Origin: Polytrichum commune
Lineage: Eukaryota; Streptophyta; Polytrichopsida; Polytrichales; Polytrichaceae
NCBI GenBank assembly: GCA_950295325.1
Contig: OX485808.1
Span: 27,860,527-27,924,526 of the forward strand
DNA: 64,000 nt
Direction of reading: 5' to 3'
The notes below the pieces were generated by a model. That model was given only the letters and a program-made list of their open reading frames with translations, did not search any database and was not told the DNA's origin. This document shows positions 23,900-36,000 of the stretch, one piece after another. Position numbers and translations under genes: made by a program. Numbering within the stretch: the stretch's first letter is position 1; every line of letters begins with the position of its first letter.

Positions 23900-24640
23900 T
23901 TGGGAAGTGTTGGTGGGGTCATTTGGAGACCACTTGACCACAATAGATTCAATATGTCTTCAAGAGAATAAATGTTTAGAATATCTGAATTTAATAGCTT
24001 GGCACCAAAACACTAAATTCACATTTCTTTTTTTTCAATTTTCAAGAGAATAAAATCCCCATTAAACCCTATCATTCCTTCAAAAATTCAAAGTCCATAA
24101 TCTTGAAATTGAGGGTCTCGGATTTGAATCACAAATTTCTCATTTTGGGGGGTTTATTCTAGAGCCAGAGTTGCGTTGTTTGGAGCCCACTTGACCACAT
24201 TACATTCAAATTTTTGGGTAAGAAGAAATGGCAAAAAATTGGTGTCTTAGATCTAAGACACAACATTCTCATTTTATGGGAATTTACTCTAGAGACTTGG
24301 TTGTGTTGTTGGGGTCATTTGAAGCCCACTTGACTAATCCAGATTTTTGTGGGAAGAATTGGAAAGATCTTGAAATTCGGTGTTTCAAATCCGATACATG
24401 AATTTCTTATTTTGGGGGATTTATTCTAGAACCATGAAGCATTGTTAGGGTCATTTGGAGCCCAACTTACCAAATTTTATTTAGTTTCTTTTTGTGAGTA
24501 TCTTGATATGTAATGTTTGGGATCCAAGACAACAAAATATAAACCTCACATTTTTTTAAAAAAAACCACCAAAAAACGTTAGTGATTTATTGTTTGGGTC
24601 ATTTGGAAACAACTTGATTAAAAAAAAACTACATAACATT
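23900..24640 (+). repeat. Degenerate tandem repeat, about 130-147 bp unit
   Basis: The anchor 'ggtcatttggagcccacttg' and its variants recur at about 23919, 24175, 24322, 24450 and 24597, alternating with 'ttctcattttggggg.tttattctaga'. Spacings are 262 (two units), 141, 130 and 147 bp, so about six units with heavy divergence. Non-coding. Confidence 0.75.
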
Positions 24641-25114
24641 GCAAACAATGTTTAGGATGCCCATAAATATAAGATTGTAGTATTGGCATAAGATACAATA
24701 TTCTCATTTTTGGAGTAGTGATTGAATGCCCAAGGTTAACATTCTACGACGACAAAGCATAATCATTTCGAACTCTAAGTCTTCCTCCCATCAATGGTGT
24801 GATCGAGGATATATACGGTGACCACACAGACAATCATTATAGGCCATGATTCACAACAATAAGAACTTCGACTTTAAAGACACGTGAATTTGAGGTACAT
24901 ACTTCCATCCAAGACAATGTACGAACTAACGTCTCAAAACCATCAAAGATAATATACTATCTTAAGATTTTGTGAGACTCATAGACTTCTTGTTTGATGC
25001 CAAGTTGAGATATCAAAGTCTACCTCAAGATACGAACTTAAGCTTACAAATATACATTTGTATGATTTTCGTATTTAATACACTAAGTTTTGTGTATAAG
25101 TATAGTGTGTGTTT

Positions 25115-25146
<32 letters not shown>

Positions 25147-28100
25147 ACAAAAAAAGAAAGTAATTTTTCCTCCTTGTACTCAATCACATTCACAGTATCG
25201 TTGTTTGAAATGATATCTATGGATGACTACACATAGTTTTAATAGAATCCAACATCACATACTTCTTTAGTAATGAGGATAACTATAACATACATTTTGG
25301 AGTGCCTAAGAAAAAAGGGAAAAAAGAGATGAAACAACTACATTACAATTGTGTTGTTAATGTTATTATTGCTACAATGATAAATACATCAATGTACCAG
25401 TTCATCACATTCCCTATGATGTTGCAGTGATTTGTCATATTGTTGTTGATTATCAACTGGGGTTCATGAATGTTGTAGTTTTTTTTATTGAGTAGTATAT
25501 TACTTCACTAAAGAAGACATACCTCATTCCTTGTCATGCAGACCCATGCATACTAGCTATTTACGTTACATGAGTAGAAAATGAAACTTTTTCGATATAA
25601 AAGTTAAATAACATGAAACTCCAAATTGCAACCAACACCAATAGGACAAAAGAACGGTACTTGTGACATATTTACACTGATGACCAAGATAGACATGCGA
25701 CTGTTGCTTTTTGAATACTCTTGGTGGTTGAAATGAGTGGCGGTCCCACTTTGCTTCATGTTGGATAAAAAGACACAATTTCGACTTTGTCAGAGAATGG
25801 ATTGGAATGTGACATAAAGTCCTACGTGTCTTAGTCTGGATATCGTTTGACGATCACCTAAAACTTGCAACAACACCACCCAAAAAGGTTGTCTCAACGT
25901 AAAAAATTAAGAGTGGTTGTTCACTTTACATTACATCCCGTGACCAAGGGACTCAAAAAAGTTACATGGAGTTTTCTTCGTCATGGCTCCAGACCAAAGG
26001 CCATGACGATGAGAGATCCTTGGTCACTACACCATTTATGGTATGAAATGATACTTGGTACTCCAAATAATAAGTGACACTAAATATCATAAACGATGTA
26101 GTGTAAACAAGCCCCTAGCCGATTATTATAGAAATATAGTACATGTAGTCATATACTACCTTTTGGGAGTTTGTGAAGTATTTTAATGCATCAAATATGT
26201 AGAAGGCGGCTAGAGGGTTCATTCCGTATCGATAATTCCTTTATTAATAATATGAATAGTAAGATTCCGAGAATCAAAGCAAGTTGTAAGCACACTATCA
26301 CTTTACATGATATTTTAGATAGATAACGTGTGATTCCGATCAAGTAACAATTTGGGTGATGTTGAGTCGACATCGGATTAAATGAATGAACGTGTAAGGA
26401 CGAGTTTCCATTAGAGTCCGATACTAAGGAAATTCCAAAATCAAGCAATCCTATTGATGAGAGCAACAAATTGGACACATAGGCATGAGTTCAAAATGTG
26501 AGAAAATGGGGTGGTGCTAATATGGCATCATTCTATTTTTGGGTCATATATTGCTGGTCCCAGTTTGAGGAAATATTTCATTCGATTTGAAAAATCAAAA
26601 TTCGAGTTTGGGTCCAATCTTTGAGTTCAAGAGAAGATCTTCAACAACATGTTTGTTGGTCAACCACTTGAATATGGAAACCCATTCCATTATGAGGATA
26701 TGGGAAGCAAAATATCTTTGTGTTTAACAACATCCTAAGAAGACACGAGGGTTGCAAAGTTGAAGTTCTCAAGTTGGGACAACTAGTGGATTTTTTTTAA
26801 TGAACGAGGGAGTTCAATGCAAAGAGAATATGTACTTGTTTAATAAGGAAAAATTGTGGAACTTTGAATCTCTAAAATGGGAGTTCACATGCCTATGCAA
26901 GAGGGTGTAGGCTAGGTGGTCAAAGTTCAGGGACTAAATGTTGAGTGTCTCTTACAATGAGCAATAAGTGGCCCCCCAAATGGTAGACATGACTTGGCTC
27001 CACGGTGGCTTCTCTTTTTGAGAAACGACACTTGGGGCTTTGGTGTGTAGGAAAGGCTTCATTTACAGTGGTAATATTTATGAATAAGACTCAAGTCCAA
27101 ATAAAACGACCCCAAGTTAGTTTGGGCAAACTCAAGGGAAACACAAATCCACATTGTTACATAATAATGCATTGAAATGCTCCTTGTCGATGGCTCTGTC
27201 CCCAAGTTTATTGGACATGGACTACATAAAGATCATAACTTGTTTCCCACGAACACGGAACAAAGGTGTAATTCCTTTGTCTTTGAGTGGATTTCAAAGT
27301 CAAGTTGTAAAAAATTGTCACTCCATGCATAGAATTGTCGTACTTTCAAGGTTCGGCTAGTTGTGGTTGAAATAACTCTTCTAGGCAAAAAGATGTATTA
27401 AAAAAGTGGCATCTTGTTTATAAATTTCAAGAAACAACCTAGTTTCAAAAGCTAGACATTGGGAAGTGAACGCTCTAGTGTTGTGTCTTTGCTTTCTTAC
27501 ATGAGAATTGGAAGCTAAGTTATAGAGTATAAGACTTTATACGGTCAACCTGCAAGAAATCCAACATCATGTTAATATTAAAAGACAACCCTTGAAACAC
27601 CTCACATAATAATTGCAACAACCTTGACTCCCTCATATACAAGCAAGAATAATCATGAGGACTATTGCCCCCTTCCAAGCCACATGGATCTCGCACCTTC
27701 TAGTATCAATGGAAAGGCGGGCACATGTTAGTCTCAAAGTTCCATTTTTCTTTCCAACTTGGTTTTTTTTTACACCCAAGCACGGAGTATGATTGTTGGG
27801 CTGGGCGTACAAAATTAGGGTTTCTCACCGTCACTTTGATGGGGTCAACTCACAATACGGCTGCACAAACAAACACATATAAACATGACATGCAAACAAA
27901 ATCGAAACCATAAGACAATCCACTTGGCCAATTAAACTGCAACTTTGGTCAACTTAAGGTTCCCATACCATAACTTTTGACCACCCATGGCCCCCGGGGT
28001 CAACTCTTCCCTTACTCGAAAGGGTGGCGGGGTGTGACTTCATCCTTTTTTCGCGACACTCCTCCATCACTTTCCTCGAACTAGCTCTCATAAGTACTTC

Positions 28101-28370
28101 AAACCCCATGAAACAAATCGAACATTCCCGGGCTGCAAAAAAACCCACAAATTAATTAGGCGGAACATCGTCATTTGGTGAAGACACTTAAGATTATAGA
28201 ATGTGAAGAAAACAACTAGGTGAGTGGAGTTGGTGGTGGGTGGTGGGGTGGGGGGCAACTGGGTATAGCTTGGTCAAGCTTGCCACGTAGGATGCCACCT
28301 AGGATTATTCGCAACAAGGCGCTACGGAATTAATGAATAAAGGATATCACAAATCGGGTTAAATGGCCTG
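24640..28370. other. Gene-free spacer upstream of CAMTA
   Basis: AT-rich sequence with a T/G homopolymer junction (about 25122-25146). I see no recognisable exon on either strand. From about 27700 onward the composition becomes more mixed, and the sequence may include distal promoter of the CAMTA gene. Confidence 0.45.
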
Positions 28371-28760
28371 CCAGCGTAGGGGATATCCCTAGGGATCTAG
28401 GCGTAGGGAACGAACCTGAGGCTCGGGGTCGGGCTCGGAACGTTGGGTTCTCTACGCCGAGCCTAAGGTGGAGGCTCGGGTCGGGCCGGTGCTCTCCGAC
28501 GACCCTGTGTCGCGAGGTTCGTTACTCCCGAGCCTGGACCCGGTCGCGTGGAAGGTTCGTCGAGAGGGGGGAGCGACGAAGGTGTTGGCCGGGTGCTCCT
28601 TCGAGGCGTTCGTTCTTCGTTTTTCGTGAGTCTTAAGGCGATTTCGGTCGCTGCCGGATCGCAGAAAACTTAAAAGCCGTTGGTTTTGACATCCGGGGGC
28701 GTACTCACGCTCGATCCATCGCTCCCGCCGTTGCAGAACTAATTTATTCAGAATTTAGTG
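28370..28760 (+). promoter_or_regulatory. CpG-rich promoter/5' region of CAMTA
   Basis: A sharply GC- and CpG-rich block in otherwise AT-rich surroundings, with imperfect internal repeats of GAGGCTCGGG and CGAGCCT (about 28418-28535). The transcription start is not evident. The 480 bp between this block and the ATG at 29244 would be 5' leader, possibly with an intron that I cannot define. Confidence 0.5.
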
Positions 28761-29121
28761 GATTTTTCACGGATTTACACAGTGGGGCGAGGGTTTGTTG
28801 GGTCTGTTTTCCTCGTGTGTGCTTTGGTAGCAGGCGTTGAGGAGAACGAACAACTTCTTGTTGTCTGCTTCTTAGGTTTCTGATGTGTCTTTAGAGAGTT
28901 GATGAAAGTGGAGTACCGAAATTATTATCTGCACCACGTGGGAGCATCGTATGCGGCCGTTTGGATGTATGTTGGGTTGGTTGAGCGCAGGAAAATGGTC
29001 TTAGCTTGTCGTTGTAGAGAACCGGAGCCAGCGGGGTGTATGTTAGCATCAGCCTTCCCTTTTAGCAAGGGTTAGTGTTTAGATAGATAGGGCCAGTTCA
29101 CTAGTTTGTAGGAGGTAGGTG

Positions 29122-29139
29122 GATAGTTAGTTAGTTAGT

Positions 29140-29170
<31 letters not shown>

Positions 29171-29172
29171 GT
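29122..29172 (+). repeat. (TTAG)n/(ATAG)n microsatellite in CAMTA 5' leader
   Basis: Four GTTA units followed by about ten GATA units, then GTAGGCAGGAAGGAAG. It ends about 70 bp upstream of the CAMTA start codon, so it probably lies in the transcribed leader and may vary in length between individuals. Confidence 0.9.
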
Positions 29173-29243
29173 AGGCAGGAAGGAAGTAAGGAAGTAAGGA
29201 TTCATTGTTGTTGTGAGGAACGTGCGAGGAGTTCAACAACATC

Positions 29244-32200
29244 ATGGCGTCGTTATCGGAAACGAGGAGGCTACGGGCACAAGCGCAGCAACCAGAGGTG
29301 GATGTCCGTCAAATTATTGCGGAAGCGCAGAACCGGTGGCTGCGGCCAGTGGAGGTATGCGAGATCCTGAAGAACTACAACAGGTACGGGTTTAAGCTGA
29401 ACCCCGTGCCACCAGTGCGACCGTGTAGTGGCTCCATGTTCCTGTTCGATAGGAAGACGTTGCGGTACTTTAGGAAAGACGGACACAACTGGAGGAAAAA
29501 GAAGGACGGAAAAACAGTGCGAGAGGCACATGAGCGGTTGAAGACAGGAAGTGTGGACGTGTTACACTGTTATTACGCACATGGCGAGGATAATCCCAGT
29601 TTTCAAAGGAGATGTTACTGGATGCTTGATACAGCGTTGGAGCACATCGTCCTTGTGCATTATAGGGAGGTTACGGAAGCCAGCAGATTTGCTATGACAG
29701 ATAGCCATAATAGTGCAGCTCCAGCATCATCAGTTCATGCTGCTACCAGTCCCGTTGAGGTCTCCAACCCAACCGGGTCTCCGGAGCTGCTGGAGCATGA
29801 CGATGATGTGGCAGATTCGGAAGAGCCGGAGGATAATGCTACCTCTTTGGATACTGGAGCGTCAACCTCCTCTGCCGCTGGGCCTCAGCATACACTTCTT
29901 GACCAAATTTCTCCTCGGCCGCAAGGAAGTAATACTGACTCCAGAAGTAGCTCCCCGGGAAATCATAATAGCTGGTCGGGGTTGGACCCCCGTGGCGGTG
30001 GATCTGGATTCTCCAACAATTGGACTTCTGGGAGTGGTGGTGGAAACTCATCTAGCCTTTTAGGTATCGAGAGGCTGTTAGAGTCTCCCACTGGTTTGAC
30101 CCCAAGGCCTGGTAGTGGTGCATACTACCCATCATCGCAGGCGTCCATTAATAATGGACAGGACATGTCATCCTCCATGCCAAGCATCATCAATAATCAG
30201 TCTTCGTCACAGGGTGGTAAGTTATACCCTGCTGGGTCTAGTCAAGGAATTATTACGGCTAGCTTGGAGACTTCCAATTACGCAAATATGGTTGGCGGAG
30301 AATCATATCTGGCTGGTGGTCAAGGGCGGCAGAATTCATCGTCGACAGGGGGTGCACCTGAGATTTTATCTTGGAATCAGCTACTCGAAAATAGTCGGAA
30401 CACTCCATCCTTTAGCCAGGGTGGAGTAAATATGGTAGGCGGTTTTGGAAACCAGCAGAGCAGTGGAGGGCCAGGTAGTAATTTTGTAAGTGGCAGTATG
30501 GCTCCTGTTTATGTGAAGCAGGAGAGCATGAATGGGACAACATGGGCGGACATGCTGGAGCAATGCACCACTCCGTCGACCCATCGGAATATTATGGAAA
30601 GTCTTATGTCAAATAGTCGATCAGAAGGAGGACATGAGCCACCAACCAGTACTACCCAAGATCTTTTCACTACCCAAATGCCCTCGCCGAAGGGTATATT
30701 GGATGCCTTGTCTCCAAGAGGTTTGGGTCGCGAACCTCAGACCCCACTGGAAGCCAGCTTGCGTGCTGTGACCCAAGAGCACGTTATAAAGAGTGCAGCA
30801 GAGACTTTCCAGAGGCGGTTCCCCCACATGAGGTCTGATTCACAACCTCTATCGCCTCTATGGGATAACAAGAATGCTTCAGAGGTCGAGTACTCGAAGC
30901 TTGAAAATATCGAAAGCTTTTCAAAGTTGGATAGTTTCAACCGATGGGTGGGTAATCTAAGTGGAGATGGAAATCAGACTTATCTGACTCCTGGTCCAGT
31001 TTCGTATGGATGGCCGAGCACTCCCACCATGGAGGATCAGGGTTTGGGTGAAGATTTGTATAATATTTCTCAAATGCAAGTCGACACAGGTCTGAGTACT
31101 TCAGTTTCATCTGACCAGCGTTTTAGCATCACGGATTTCTCTCCAGATTGGGCGTATGCAACTGAAGGAGTGAAGGTTCTTGTTACGGGTACATTCTTGG
31201 GAAAGTTTACAGATGCTATTAACTTCAAGTGGTGCTGCATGTTTGGCGAGGTTGAGGTCCCCGCCGATGTGGTAGGGCCAGGAGTGTTGAGATGTAATGC
31301 GCCTCCACATGCTGCAGGAAGGTTGCCTTTCTATGTAACTTGTGGAGATCGCCAAGGTCACAGTGAACTACGTGAATTCGAGTATCGCGCTGGAGGAAGA
31401 GTGTGCACTGATAAAACAGCAGAGCATCAAGCAGAACAGGAGCGGTTACTGAAAGTTCGGCTTGCACGCATGTTGTTGACAGAATCGCAGTCTAATAGTG
31501 CAGTGTGCAGTACAGACTTAGATGCAGACTCAATTTTTCTGAAGCAACAGAATTGTGCAAATGCATTCGCCACATCTTATACCGATGAGGAGTGGGAACA
31601 GCTGAAACGGCTGGCAAGGACCTCTGGGGATGAGCAAGATGTCAACTTTCAGGATCGGCTTCTTCAAATGCTATTTAAGAACCGAATGCAAAAATGGTTG
31701 CTGTGTAAAATTCAGGAGGAGGGCAAGGGTGCGTCAATTCTAGATGAACAGGGACAGGGAGTCCTGCACATGGCTGCTGCACTTGGTTATGATTGGGTAA
31801 TTGCTCCAATGTTAGCAGCTGGTGTGCCCATCAACTTTCGGGATGTGCACGGTTGGACTGCACTTCATTGGGCTGCTTTTCATGGAAGGGAAGAAACTGT
31901 TATAGCTCTGACTGGAGCTGGTGCAGATGCAGGGACAGTGACCGACCCCACACCCTCATGCCCATCTGGGCAGACTCCTGCAGAGTTAGCATCCATGCAT
32001 GGGCATGTAGGAATTGCAGGGTTTCTGGCTGAAAATAGCTTGACAAGACGACTTTCTGTCATGAGTATCAAAGAAAATCCAATTGATGTCGCAATGTCAC
32101 ATATGGCTGGTGATAATGCTGTTGCAACATTATACAGACGGGAAAGCATCAAGCGAAGTGTCAGTGGAGCGGAGGATCAGGTGTCCATCCGCGACTCACT

Positions 32201-32903
32201 CCAAGCAGTACGCAATGCTGCACGAGCAGCTGCTTTGATACAGGCAGCATTTCGACAGCACTCTTTCCGCAAGCAGGAGGAGGATAACCTCAATTTGGAA
32301 GAGTTTACCCCAGCTCAGTTACGTTCCTTAATGGCAAGGAAGTTACAAAGGGGCCACAATGAGAAGAGGCAGCACCTTGCAGCCACTCGTATACAGCAGA
32401 AGTTCCGTGGCTGGAAGGTACGCAAGGATTATCTCAACCTCCGACAACGAGTTGTGAAGTTACAAGCTCAAGTACGAGGCAACTTAGTTAGGAAGCGCTT
32501 CAAAAAGCTTCTGTGGTCGGTTGGCATCTTGGAGAAGGCAGTTCTACGTTGGCGAAGGAAAGGGTCTGGACTCCGGGGTTTCAAGAGTATGGAACTACCC
32601 ATCCCAGGCAAGGATGATGATGAGGAGTTTTTGAAGGAGGGTAGAAAACAAACTGAGGTTGCTCTGGAGAAGGCAGTGACAACCGTGCAGTCTATGGTGC
32701 GGTCTCGTCAAGCTCGTGCTCAATACCAGCGGCTGCGAGAAGGATCTCTGAAGGCAGAGCAACTTAAAGAATTATCTCTGCCTGCGAGTCCACAAGATTT
32801 TACAAGTACTACAGATATCCAGTTCCCGAGTTACCAACAAGTACAACTTTCCCACAGATTTTTGGATGGTCCAACTGACCAGTCAATGTTTTTTACTGAC
32901 TAG
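29244..32903 (+). CDS. CAMTA: Calmodulin-binding transcription activator (CAMTA), single exon
   Basis: A nuclear Ca2+/calmodulin-responsive transcription factor of 1219 aa, slightly longer than typical plant members (900-1100 aa). Domains in order are: CG-1 DNA-binding domain, about residues 18-144, with RYFRKDGHNWRKKKDGKTV and LHCYYAHGED; a long Ser/Gly/Asn-rich linker, about 150-620; a TIG/IPT immunoglobulin-like fold, about 627-715, starting FSITDFSPDWAY; ankyrin repeats, about 833-935, including GWTALHWAAFHGREE; IQ motifs near 996, 1045 and 1070 (AATRIQQKFRGWKVRK, VVKLQAQVRGNLVRKRF); and the plant CaM-binding segment GILEKAVLRWRRKGSGLRGF, about 1094-1113. The ATG at 29244 gives the usual short N-terminus before CG-1. 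The frame is unbroken, whereas plant CAMTA genes normally have about a dozen introns. No poly(A) remnant follows the stop. Confidence 0.97.
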   Translation: MASLSETRRLRAQAQQPEVDVRQIIAEAQNRWLRPVEVCEILKNYNRYGFKLNPVPPVRPCSGSMFLFDRKTLRYFRKDGHNWRKKKDGKTVREAHERLKTGSVDVLHCYYAHGEDNPSFQRRCYWMLDTALEHIVLVHYREVTEASRFAMTDSHNSAAPASSVHAATSPVEVSNPTGSPELLEHDDDVADSEEPEDNATSLDTGASTSSAAGPQHTLLDQISPRPQGSNTDSRSSSPGNHNSWSGLDPRGGGSGFSNNWTSGSGGGNSSSLLGIERLLESPTGLTPRPGSGAYYPSSQASINNGQDMSSSMPSIINNQSSSQGGKLYPAGSSQGIITASLETSNYANMVGGESYLAGGQGRQNSSSTGGAPEILSWNQLLENSRNTPSFSQGGVNMVGGFGNQQSSGGPGSNFVSGSMAPVYVKQESMNGTTWADMLEQCTTPSTHRNIMESLMSNSRSEGGHEPPTSTTQDLFTTQMPSPKGILDALSPRGLGREPQTPLEASLRAVTQEHVIKSAAETFQRRFPHMRSDSQPLSPLWDNKNASEVEYSKLENIESFSKLDSFNRWVGNLSGDGNQTYLTPGPVSYGWPSTPTMEDQGLGEDLYNISQMQVDTGLSTSVSSDQRFSITDFSPDWAYATEGVKVLVTGTFLGKFTDAINFKWCCMFGEVEVPADVVGPGVLRCNAPPHAAGRLPFYVTCGDRQGHSELREFEYRAGGRVCTDKTAEHQAEQERLLKVRLARMLLTESQSNSAVCSTDLDADSIFLKQQNCANAFATSYTDEEWEQLKRLARTSGDEQDVNFQDRLLQMLFKNRMQKWLLCKIQEEGKGASILDEQGQGVLHMAAALGYDWVIAPMLAAGVPINFRDVHGWTALHWAAFHGREETVIALTGAGADAGTVTDPTPSCPSGQTPAELASMHGHVGIAGFLAENSLTRRLSVMSIKENPIDVAMSHMAGDNAVATLYRRESIKRSVSGAEDQVSIRDSLQAVRNAARAAALIQAAFRQHSFRKQEEDNLNLEEFTPAQLRSLMARKLQRGHNEKRQHLAATRIQQKFRGWKVRKDYLNLRQRVVKLQAQVRGNLVRKRFKKLLWSVGILEKAVLRWRRKGSGLRGFKSMELPIPGKDDDEEFLKEGRKQTEVALEKAVTTVQSMVRSRQARAQYQRLREGSLKAEQLKELSLPASPQDFTSTTDIQFPSYQQVQLSHRFLDGPTDQSMFFTD

Positions 32904-34620
32904 GTGTAGCGGCTGGAATTTTTTCTGTTGAGGACCTTCTCAATGAACTATTTTTACTCTACCTCACAATTGAAGCAGTTGTCTCAAGTTAAGTGTGGAG
33001 CTAATTCAATGGCCAAGGTTGAGGTTCCCTTATCATCAGAGGTGAGAACACAGGACTTATGATTCCTTGATGCATGCAGTTCAATGACGAGATGTTTCTA
33101 TACCTACATTATTACACATCTCTATATTTTTCAAATACCAATGCAGTATTCCAGTGTACAGTATATTCACATGGATACACTGGCAAGACTATAGCAGCAG
33201 TTTGGGTAGATGATCTGAGTTGATGATAGCTGCATAGTACTCCTTGTCAGTTCTGGCTACACCTGAAGATGAATTTAGATCTATTTCAGCCTGAATAGGA
33301 TTCACTATTGACATATATGGGTATGTGGTTGCAGACCTCTCACTCACAATTTGTAGCGCACATTTTCAAGTTGCTGTCAATGTTCCTGGAGACAACTGCA
33401 AAATAGCCCACATTTAATGGGTACACAAGGGTAGAGATGTAAGGCGGAAAGCGGAAACAGGAGTGGAAGTCCAGGTTTTTCACACTCAAAAGTGATTATG
33501 CTCACTGTGAATAAACTAAGACGAGCATTGTGTATTCTGTAGATATTGGTCAGTTTCTGTGTGCTTCTTGGGCACACCTCATGTATGTGAGTAATTCTTC
33601 AGAGGGACTTAAATCATTGATGGCTCTGCTCCTTTTCCCTCTCAAATTTGTCTGTTCAGATTTCAAATGAACATTGTGCCTCAGCTGTTATTTGTTTGTT
33701 TTCAAGTTTGACATTTGAATGACTATACATCCTGTTGCGTTTTCAATCTGACTTCATGAATCTGCAAATTGAAATGCACATCCTGTGATGAGGTGACACC
33801 TAACGTTTCTGCTGTTCATCATAATACGGAGCCCTTGAATATGTGAAGTGTGGGGACCCATAAGGCATGGTGGGGAAGCAGGAAGTGAGAGTTGGAGGCT
33901 CTGGATGGTTTTTAAAATTGCAGACAATGTTGAAGCAGGCAGTTTGATCCGGAGGCTCCTACAGACAAATATCATTCACATACCTGTCCGTGGTGCTGTA
34001 TTGTGCTGGTTTTCAAGGGCTCTTTCTTCTCATAAGAACTTTGTGTCAGTGGACGTTTTCATGGATACTGTACTCCGCATGTCAACATTTCTGTTTTGCA
34101 CCTGAACTCTGATATGGAAACCTGAAATGACAGTTTGCATGATTTGCAATTGCTAATTGGATCAGACAGTTCTTCAGCTGATTCAACAGTCAAAATTGTA
34201 TGTGCGCGCACAACAGGCCAGATGCCTTAGATTATGGAACTCTTTGGACAGATTGCACGACTTGTTACCTTACTGAAGAGGCTCTCATTACCTGAAGCTT
34301 CAGCTTTCTGCTTTGTAAAGCCCACATTACAAGGCGGAAACGATGGAATGTGTATGCATATTTATTACACATAATTATCACTGATGAAGAAAAAGATGTG
34401 GCACAGGCTATTGATGATGTCAATATTTCGTTTCTGCTTCTCAAGGAAATGCAACCTCTTCCATATTATGCACCCTTGGTGCTGTTATCACAAACTTCCG
34501 AAGGGTTATGTAATAGGTGAGGCCCTAGAGACAAGGCATTATTGGAAATAAGGACCGCTTGAGGGAGGGAGTACTTTATCCATGAACTTTGCTTAGTAAA
34601 CTGAGTAGAGGATTTGGAGG
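32904..34620. other. CAMTA 3' UTR and spacer
   Basis: The first several hundred bases are probably 3' UTR. No strong polyadenylation signal can be fixed and no downstream coding exon is recognised. Composition is moderately AT-rich with no repeats that I can define. Confidence 0.45.
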
Positions 34621-34632
34621 ACCTTTGCATGT

Positions 34633-36000
34633 ATGGTGACCTGCTTTTTGGCAACGAACGAGTTTGATGATGACGATGATGTTCTTGATCCAAGATGGAT
34701 TAACCATGATCCAAAAATGGTAGCCGATGTGAAGGCATGTATTTTTGTAATTTCGAAGAGAGAGCATCCACTCGGAAAATTGGGCGAGGAATACCTTCAA
34801 TGCTTGGTGAAAAGCATTTAACCACAATGTTAGCCTTTCCATTGAGGCTTTGTCCAAAGAGAATCCGAATTTGCTTTCCCAACTACTCTCAACCTTCATG
34901 TTGCAAGTGGCAAAGAGAAGTGGAGATTTCTATCCACCTTTGAGTCTCCAAAGCCTTTTGAGAGCGTTTGGTAAGATCATTAGAGCATGAATAGCTGCCA
35001 AAGGCCATCAAAAATTGCAAGTATGGTCCTAATTTTAGGATAATATCAAATGATGTTTATGCAGAGGTTAAAGGAGCATGTGAAACTGCCATCCAACAAT
35101 CGTTTGAAGTTGGCTTGGGGAAAAAGGTGCAAAAACTTAGATATACTCCTACTCAAAGAGTGAATGATATTTGGGCAAGCTAAGTGCCAGATTGACACCC
35201 CTTAGGGCATTAACCTTCGTTTCGGTTACTTTTGCACAAGGAATTTCAAAATTAAAGGGGCATCAAAATTAAGGAAGACTATGGGTTCCAAAATCCCATT
35301 ACATTGTGATGAGTTTGGGGAGTTCATAAGGTTGTTTCTTAACCCTTGATTTTTACCTCCCTTAATTATATTTCATTCTTTAGTTTCTAAATCTAAATTT
35401 AATAATATGTGTCTTTCAGGTGTCAAGCTAGGGAGTCCAAAAATTACAAGTATACATTGGAGCATTGTGCTCTTGAAGATTTTAGACCTCATGTCCACTG
35501 CTATCTGCTTGATGTGGTGCAAGTTTACAAGTGCTTGATTGAGCACATGCCAATGTTTGACGATGGTGCTCATCACTGCTTGTTCTTGGGTCCAAAACAC
35601 AAACTTGATCCTAATAAGGATAAGATTTGGTTCCTCAAAACACATGTCGACAAGAATACTTTGGGACTGCTATCCAAATGCCTTACTAAGGATATTCCTG
35701 AGCTCATGGGAAAAAAAAATTACAAACAAATTTTGGGCGTGAAACTGCAATCTCCAGGCTTAGAGGTTGGAATGAAAATTATAGGGCACCGAAACCCTAA
35801 ATCATACCAAAAGTAAGAAACATTCATGAAAAAAAATCACATAGCTAAAGGATAACTAATTTGGATTGGTATTTGTGTTTTGAACATTTTTAGTAACTTT
35901 GTGTTCTTACAGATATGACTAGACAGACATGGAGGTATCTAGATGTGCGATGCAGAGAATTATTTCTGACAAAGACATTACTTATGAGCAAGCTACTTAA
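34633..36000 (+). pseudogene. Broken DUF3504/Crypton-type tyrosine recombinase-like gene
   Basis: Pieces of one domain appear in order across shifting frames. About 34633-34760 is an acidic N-terminal stretch. At 34760-34990 (+1 frame, one TGA at about 34813) come RNTFNAW and an SGDFYPPLSLQSLLRAFGKI block, typical of the SAM-like core-binding half. About 35030-35180 carries the GLGKKVQKLRYTPTQRVNDIW block. About 35210-35390 holds a KLKGHQ-type motif followed by a frameshift. Then a GT/AG intron leads into 35420-35812, with RESKNYK, a WFLKTHVDKNTLG block and GHRNPKSYQK. A second 100-bp intron (35813-35912) would join K to Y-D, placing the catalytic-type tyrosine, after which a TAG follows at once. 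The expected NHS-x-R (HxxR) motif reads NYKQI, so a key catalytic pair is gone. The domain, known in Cryptons and in host genes derived from them, is recognised from memory of its pattern. Confidence 0.6.
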
